This document shows positions 47,171-64,000 of a DNA stretch of 64,000 nucleotides, piece after piece. This stretch comes from Ecdyonurus torrentis (Eukaryota; Arthropoda; Insecta; Ephemeroptera; Heptageniidae). The notes under the pieces were generated by a model. That model had not been told where the DNA came from. It saw only the letters and a program-made list of their open reading frames with translations, and made no database searches. How positions within the stretch are numbered: the stretch's first letter is position 1; each line of letters starts with the position of its first letter. Location: NCBI GenBank assembly GCA_949318235.1, contig OX439135.1, forward strand, positions 22,481,457 through 22,545,456, read 5' to 3'. A program made the translations under genes and the position numbers.

Positions 47171-48751
47171 AAAACGAAATGACAATGGTCCTTACATTCA
47201 ATTGATATCCACGGTGTAGATCAATGATTTTTTTATGCCTCGCCATATGATTTGTTCGCCGCCGCTCCAGATTATTAGCATTCAATTTTAGTATCTTTCT
47301 GATCTGCAACATATTAAATAATTTAAGTACATTATATTTTTATAAAATAAAAGAACATATTTGATTTAATTATAAAATGAATTTTTTTCGGTTTAGTGAT
47401 CGGGGGGAACGCACAAAAAGCTAAGGGTCCACTATAATTTAATACATACACACTTTTTTTTTTTTTTTTTTTTTTTTGACTTCAGAAAAAACTACATAAC
47501 TATGATTATAGAGAAATTAAATGAGAAATACTAGACATAGTTTTACGTGAGTAAAACCAATGAATTGTTTCTCATTTTTTTCTAAAACCGACAACCTCCA
47601 TTCACCATTCATTGAAATTTATTAAATTTCTAAACAATTTACATGCTAAAAAGATACAATCTTTTGTACAAATTTAAATATGACATTTATTTTTAAAAAA
47701 TGTCAGATATATTTGCTAAAAATAAAAAATAACATACATGGGAAAAAAATGAAATTGTTATGTACCAAAATATTTTTTTTTTCGACATTAAATTGACTAT
47801 TAAAATATAACCAGTACATTTTGTGACAATTTTGCGTAATAAATATTATTTTGCATTAAACTCACCTTAATATTATTCAAGAAACCTAGCTGTTTGGAGT
47901 AGTAAAAGCTCACACTCGATCAAACATCATGTTGCATAAAATTTATATTGGATCATAATCTCAAAAAGGCCGACGGTGAATGCACGCCTCATATTTCAAA
48001 CCCAGAAAAAAGGTACTATTTATTAGCCTAACACAATTTTACTATTTCAGAATAATACATAAGTATTTACTTACACTTTTATAATATTCTTATTCTTCTA
48101 AGTTGAAATAATACCAATAATATTTACTAATATTACAGAGAACGACGTAAAACGTTGAACGCGCCATGCTTCCCTTCTCGTAAATGGCCGTTGTTGGCGT
48201 CAATATGTCAATGCCTTGTGATTGGCCAATTCATATCACGTGACTTTATGACGTGTTACATCAATATCAATTGAAATTTTGTCATTAGATTTTTAATGAC
48301 CATGAAAAATTCAATGATAATTTAATCATTTAAAATTTTAGCCGGATTTTTAAAAAAAAAAATACTAAAAAGACAAAAAGTAACATTTTTCCTCTCTAAT
48401 TATATAAAAGCGCTTTATTTTGGCCCATTTAATTTTTTTATTTACCTCTCTCTCTCCTTCTCTCTTTCATTCCTTTAGCAATTTTTACATTATTTACTGA
48501 GCTTTTATAAAATTCAAAATAAATATAAACTATAATTTCTTAAATTTGTTTTGTATTTGCTAAAAAAGAACAGTTATTAAAAAAAATTGTAAAGAAAAAA
48601 AATTAAAACAAAATGTCCTGATTTTTTTTGGAATATAATTTGATAAAACAATATTTTCTTATCATTTTTTTTTTTTTTTTTTTTACAAAAAAAATGTTTA
48701 TTTTCAGTTTGGTTGAAAACAATAATCAATTCCCAATGATCAGTGATCGTT

Positions 48752-49215
48752 AAAATTTCAATGATTAGAAGACATTTTAATTCGATGACAAATTCTAGTC
48801 AATTGATTTTATTACATTTTAAGATAAAATGATATTTAAAAAAAATCAATTGATATTAATCATTCATAAAATTTCAATGATAAAAAGACCACTAAAAATT
48901 CGATGACAATTTAGCCAATTGATTTTTTCACATTAAAGACAAAATGATATTGAAAAATATCAATTGATATTATCATTCAATAAAATTTCAATGATAAAGA
49001 CCACTAAAAATTCAATGACTATTTAGCCAATTGATTTTTTCACATTAAAGATGAAATGATATTGAAAAATATCAATTGATATTAATCATTCAATAAAATT
49101 TCAATGATAAAAGGCCACTAAAATTCGATGACAATTTAGCCAATTGATTTTTTCACATTAAAAATAAATTGATATTAAAAATTATCAATTGATATTGACT
49201 AGTATCATTTAAAAA
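48752..49215. repeat. About 115-bp tandem repeat (4 units) in element P
   Basis: AAAATTTCAATGAT recurs at 48752, 48868, 48982 and 49095; each unit carries CAATTGATATT and TTTAGCCAATTGATTTTTTC or similar. Confidence 0.85.
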
Positions 49216-49682
49216 TAAATGAAAGTCAATTCAAATTTATTGTGAGTCCATAAAAATTTCATGATAATTTTTGCTAGGGTTAGAGCATTTTTACAGTAAG
49301 CACGTATTAGCAGAGAGAGCAACTGGACAAAAATTTACGATCTACATGACATGCACGTATGAACTTAATTATTTCAATAAAATAAAAGGCTTTTTAGTCA
49401 TTATAAAATATCAATAAATTGCAGCAGGAGAAAAAAATAATAGTAAAAACATGAACGAAAATGAGAATATGCGCAACCATGTAAATTTTTTTCATAATTA
49501 AAAATATATAATGTAGTATCTACGTGTTGCAAATTTAATAAAATAATCTGTCCACAGTTTAATTTTTTTTTAATTGTATATCGTTGAGTTAGAGCACAAA
49601 CCGTGTATCTACAAAAGAAATTATAGAGTTCAAAACATTATCAACAAGATATATAGAAATTTCGCAACTTAGCTACTTATGT

Positions 49683-50005
49683 ATATAGGGTCTATTATAT
49701 GCATTCATGTTAAAGTCGACGCCATGTTGGATAACTCAATAACATGGGTGGCGCATAGGACAAAAAATCATTTTGCCAGTTTAAAAACACTATGCAATAT
49801 TTTTGAGAGTATTGATGCTGTAAAGTAAATATGTTGAATTATAGTATCTCACGTATGTGAGAAAAATAGCAATAGCAAAAAATTAACTGATTTTCCAAAG
49901 AAAATTAGCTTAAATGGAAGTTTGTCCTATGCTGAACAATATATTATGCACTACTCCAGTATGGCCTCCAAGTGCAATAAATATGACGTCATCCGCATAC
50001 ACCCT
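49683..50005 (+). mobile_element. MITE family D, copy 5
   Basis: TATAGGGTCTAT start, GCATACACCCTA end, TGACGTCA at 49984-49991; very similar to copy 4. Confidence 0.85.
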
Positions 50006-50168
50006 AACGAATACTTACATTATACATCATTGATGTAAAAACAATTGTACTTACTAAGTTAATATACATAATAAAGAACGACAGCTTTAAAAAACCAACA
50101 AATTACAAGGTCCATCTGTCATATAGTGTAATACGTATAAATAATTTGTAATAAAAGAAACAAAAAAC

Positions 50169-50254
<86 letters not shown>

Positions 50255-50516
50255 CGATTATTTTATGCATGGCAATATATGTTGCAATATAAAATAATGT
50301 ATTTCCCGACTGTTTTATGCTAGCATCATGTTTTTTTATATGAAGATTTTAATTGACGTAAGAATATATAGGCGTAGAACTTTACTCTGTGTTTTTATAA
50401 GAATAAGAGAATGTTTAAATGCAAGTGAATCACTTTTTTTTTCACCTTTGAATTTAAAAATAAAAGGAGTAGAGTCTTAGTAGTCGTTTACCTAAATTTT
50501 TATAACTTAAAAGCGT

Positions 50517-51130
50517 AGATCACCTTGGAACAAAAAATTTTGTCTAATATCCTAACATACACTCTAAAAATTGGTGCATTACTTTAGTTACGAATACTAA
50601 CTTATTTAAGATAATATACACTTTTAAGTTATCATTAGTAGCTAAAATAATGCATTTTAGCAAATTATTAAAAATAGCTAATTTAACTTAAAATAGGTTT
50701 TAAAACCTTTAAAATAGTTGAAACATCTTAAATTAGCTATTTTTAACAACTTGCTAAAATGCATTATTTTAGCTACTCATAATTACTTTAAAGTATGTAT
50801 ATCTTAAATAAGTTAGGATTCGTAACTAAAGTAATGCACCAATTTTTAGAGTGTATACCTTAAATATCAATGCTGATTTGGCCAGTCGAGTCATAAATTG
50901 ATTTCTAAGTTATTTTCTATTTACGAAATGGCAGATGCGGGTTTATGACGTCACAGCACACTTGTTTCCGCGCACGTGGACCAGTGAGCTATGACGTCAT
51001 AAACCCGCATCTGTCATTTCGTAAATATGGAAAATAAATTAGAAATCAATGACTGCGACCAAATTATAAATGTTGATATTTATATATAGAGGATTTTGAA
51101 CAATATTTTTGTTCAAAGTGTTCTACGCTT
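50517..51130. mobile_element. MITE H copy 2, split by MITE I
   Basis: Ends AAGCGTAGATCAC / TTCTACGCTT, TTAA at 50517-50520. The H-type core has TGACGTCA at 50946-50953 and 50992-50999, one per arm. Confidence 0.75.
50560..50853. mobile_element. TA-flanked palindromic MITE I (294 bp) nested in MITE H
   Basis: Arms are near-perfect inverted copies over most of the length (CACTCTAAAAATTGGTGCAT / ATGCACCAATTTTTAGAGTG). TA at 50558-50559 and 50854-50855. In H copy 1 the site is uninterrupted. Confidence 0.92.
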
Positions 51131-51508
51131 TTCAGTTAATTTCAATTAAGACTCTAACTTTAACGATAACTTTAACTCTAATTTGTCCCGAACTATAATG
51201 TTATACTTTTAACGCGTTACCTTGCGTTTTGCGTTAACAGATTTTTTAGACGATGATATGTATGTATTTTTAATTAATTATATATTCATATAAGTTTAAT
51301 TAATTATTTACAAAGTTATTATTTTACAAGTATATGTATACTTTTAATAAATAAACAGGAAATTTTTAATTTCCTTCATCCCGTCACTTGATTTTTTGTT
51401 TATATAGACAGAGTATAAAGTAAAAATTACTTTTGAAAAGTAAAACGTTAATCGTTCATTAACTTCAATTTTTATCAATCTATATATATTATAGAAATGA
51501 CCAGTTAA

Positions 51509-51856
51509 AGGAATAGACTAGAGAAAAACATAAGCATTTATATCACAAAACCTTTGATGTGACTTATATAAATAACATTTAAGTTTGTCTCAAAACCCAA
51601 CACCCAACTGTCTGTAGCAGTGATCACAAAATTTCGATTTATGCAACCCGCTTAACATTTTTGTTAATAACTTTTGCATATTTCTGACGTCAGAAACATG
51701 AATAGTCACGTAAATTGCATACTTTTTTTAGTATTTTTACGCTCTCTCGTGTGGCTACATTAACAGTCTGCATGGTAAAAATTGTCAACAGTTTTGAAGA
51801 TCCCATTTCGTGTTTCTTCATTAAAAAGCACATGTTGATTTATGTGGTCTATGGCT
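51509..51856 (+). mobile_element. MITE family E, copy 6
   Basis: TTAA at 51505-51508; right flank diverged to TTGA. TGACGTCA at 51685-51692. Confidence 0.8.
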
Positions 51857-52213
51857 TTGACGTTATATTTAAATTAACGTTTACGAGTTATGTTAAACGA
51901 CTATAAGACTCATGGAAAATTGATGCGTTAAAAATAAATTTATCATGTGTGTAGTTTTTTTTTTTTTTTTTTTTTTTTTTTGAAGGAAATATAAGGAACG
52001 TTAAATGTAATGCCGAACGCCAAACTAGCTGTTGCTAATCTAAACATTTCTATACATGTCTAGTATTTAAAAATTGACAAAAAACAAATTATAGACAAGG
52101 TAAACAAAAAAATTGACTTTATAAATATGGCCTTGTATAATATAATTTATTTTCTTTGACAAGATACAACAAAAAGTTGCGGTTACTTACCATAATTTAT
52201 GATATATTAAGGT

Positions 52214-52383
52214 CATGGGCAGATCCAGCACAAAATTTTGGAGGGGACAAATTCATTATACTACAATGTTAATCTCGGGGGGGGGGGGGGGGGGGGTGTG
52301 GTAATACCTGTAATGTATTTTTTAAAGTTTTGGAGGGGGCCAAAGAATATGTAGAAGAGGGCCAGGGTAGGGATTCTCCCCTG
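52214..52383. mobile_element. hAT-type MITE S with poly(G), 37 bp upstream of the nrf start codon
   Basis: Starts CATGGGCAGATCCAGC and ends TCTCCCCTG. Perfect 8-bp duplication ATTAAGGT (52206-52213, 52384-52391). A poly(G) run of about 20 lies at 52278-52297. The right duplication ends 29 bases before ATG 52421. Confidence 0.9.
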
Positions 52384-52420
52384 ATTAAGGTAATAACATA
52401 TATGACAGTATCTCTTCAAA

Positions 52421-62583
<10,163 letters not shown>

Positions 62584-62664
62584 ATTATTGATATAAGTAT
62601 AATATTATTATGACTAATATATGACAAGACCAACGCTTGTTGTAACAAGCAATGTTATTACTAT

Positions 62665-62687
62665 AATAAACTGTCTGGATCAATAAA
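62665..62687 (+). terminator. Polyadenylation signals of the nrf-6-like gene
   Basis: AATAAA occurs at 62665-62670 and again at 62682-62687, about 80-100 bases after the stop codon at 62581-62583. Confidence 0.5.
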
Positions 62688-63048
62688 ATGTCTTATTCTT
62701 ATAAAAATATCATGAATTATATTACTTTATTTATACTCCCTTAAAGGAGTAGTCATCAATGGCTTTTTTAATTTCAATTTTTCAATTAGTTTTACCCATC
62801 CAAGTATTGACCACGCTCGACATTGCTTGACTTCGGTGATCTAACCAAGATGAGATGTATAGGTCCATCTCTCTGACACACACACACAGAACTGAATCTT
62901 GAATGTTTTAAAATTTGAAGGTGTATTCACATATTTCTTTATTTTTTATAACATTGCTCAGCAAAATATTTACTTTGAATGAAAATGAATAGCAATTTAC
63001 GATGCGTGCAACAGTTTTACGACAGCAATGTGATTATATTTTATAAAT

Positions 63049-63233
63049 CAGGGACATAAACCGGTTCCGGTTGTTGGAACCGCCAAGAACCGGTTCTTAA
63101 GAACCGTTTTTAGGAACCGGTTCTCAAGAACTGCTTTCAAGAATCGGTTCTCAAAAATTGGTTCTTAAGAACCTCTTGTTCAGGAACCGCGGTTCTTAAG
63201 AACCGCAAAAATTGGCAGCTGTTCCGGTCCCTG
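63049..63233. mobile_element. hAT-like MITE O (185 bp)
   Basis: Ends CAGGGACATAAACCGG / CCGGTCCCTG with imperfect 8-bp flanks TTATAAAT and GTACAAAT (6 of 8). The interior repeats GGTTCTTAAGAACC. Confidence 0.65.
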
Positions 63234-64000
63234 GTACAAATACACTTTTAGAATCCTTTTGATATATTTAGTATTTTATTTTATGTTTTCCATACAACAT
63301 TTTGGAAATCATTTAATATTTAAGTATAGAAAAAAATCTAGCGTTCAAAAATTGCTTATTATTTTTGCATTACCTTTTTTTTTTTTTTTTTTTTTTTTTT
63401 CCTTCTTTTTCCTTGTAGAATTAGATGATATTTGCTATAATTTGTAGTTTTTGTGGTTAATTTTTTTATTTTCGTTTTCCATATGAAAATAAAAATTGCA
63501 ATATAATAAATATAATGTATCTATATTATTTTTATAATGATGTATTTGTATGACAAAATGTGACGCAATCAATTTTTTTTTTCATTTTATATTATTATTA
63601 TTTTTTTTTTGGTGCAAAATGCTTATTTAACATCACTGTGCAAAACAAGATCAGATATTTTTACAATCGGATGCACAAACATTTCTGGTATTCTTATTAA
63701 TTTATACTGTAATATATATAATATCGAAATAAATTTTAAAGCATAATAACTTCAACATTATTAACATTGACCCGTCTGTAAAATTTAATTTTGTACAATT
63801 TTTCTTATGAGAATTAATTTTTCATGTAATTTTAAATGAAAATTAAGAAGAAAAAAAATTGTTAATTTGAAGTTAAAATTAAATGCCAAGTCAGTGAAAA
63901 GTGGCAAAGCTAAGTACCTGGTAGCATTACTATAAAAAATATTATATATAATATAAATATACTTTTTTTTTTTTTTTTTTTTTTAATTTGGGTTTTTTGG

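Larger units (their letters stand above)
46929..49279. mobile_element. Large non-coding inverted-repeat element P (2.35 kb) with internal satellites
   Basis: Perfect inverted ends CCCTAGCAAAAATTATCAT / ATGATAATTTTTGCTAGGG. Inside are a 43-bp x 3.5 tandem array (47023-47170), a 115-bp x 4 array (48752-49215), a less AT-rich segment near 48145-48250 with CCAAT-like and CACGTGA words, and no ORF above 60 codons. Clear target duplication not seen. Confidence 0.8.
44895..52420. other. Intergenic spacer between the retrotransposon and the nrf-6-like gene
   Basis: Contents: two J repeats, AT microsatellites (45832-45906, 50176-50250), MITE A (46357-46527), MITE E copies (46537-46873, 51509-51856), the large element P (46929-49279), MITE D (49683-50005), MITE H with nested MITE I (50517-51130) and an hAT-type MITE directly upstream of the nrf start codon. 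No gene recognised. Confidence 0.75.
62584..64000. other. 3' flank of the nrf-6-like gene
   Basis: AT-rich, with polyadenylation signals, a short hAT-like element (63049-63233) and poly(T) runs. No further gene seen before the window end. Confidence 0.7.

Overview
The window is strongly AT-rich animal DNA, most likely from an invertebrate and perhaps an arthropod. It holds three spliced, intron-rich protein genes on the + strand, with GT-AG introns and AATAAA polyadenylation signals. Introns and spacers are packed with microsatellites, long poly(A/T) and poly(G) runs, and many short inverted-repeat elements (MITEs). Nothing in it is prokaryotic. The species cannot be named from the sequence.

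Layout. Bases 1-4792 are repeat-rich 5' flank. Bases 4793-14981 hold a complete 4-exon gene for the protein phosphatase 1 beta-type catalytic subunit (325 aa). Bases 14982-23595 are AT-rich spacer with MITEs. Bases 23596-32929 hold a complete 9-coding-exon SLC46 / proton-coupled folate transporter family gene (490 aa). Bases 32930-37506 are spacer. Bases 37511-44890 are a young LTR retrotransposon (1.66 kb LTRs, TACC target duplication). It encodes only a Gag-like protein and a retropepsin-like protease, joined by a textbook -1 frameshift signal, and its 5' LTR is split by a 1.21 kb TIR DNA element. Bases 44895-52420 are spacer dominated by a 2.35 kb inverted-repeat element with two internal satellites. 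Bases 52421-62583 hold a complete 13-exon gene of the nose-resistant-to-fluoxetine (NRF-6) / acyltransferase-3 family (728 aa). Bases 62584-64000 are AT-rich 3' flank.

The three genes have no evident functional link: a cytosolic/nuclear phosphatase, a membrane solute carrier, and a membrane acyltransferase-like protein. Each was assembled exon by exon, and coding totals divide exactly by three (978, 1473 and 2187 nt including stop). The most distinctive signals are: (1) the A AAA AAC slippery site, 7-nt spacer and 12-bp hairpin in the gag-pro overlap of a pol-less retroelement; (2) 19 perfect TGACGTCA (CRE-like) octamers, all inside MITEs of several different families; (3) nested MITEs whose exact target duplications (8-bp hAT-type, TTAA, TA) can be read off, some against an empty paralogous site; (4) a 183-bp-arm palindrome in an nrf intron; and (5) a PP1 lacking the usual C-terminal proline-directed phosphosite.
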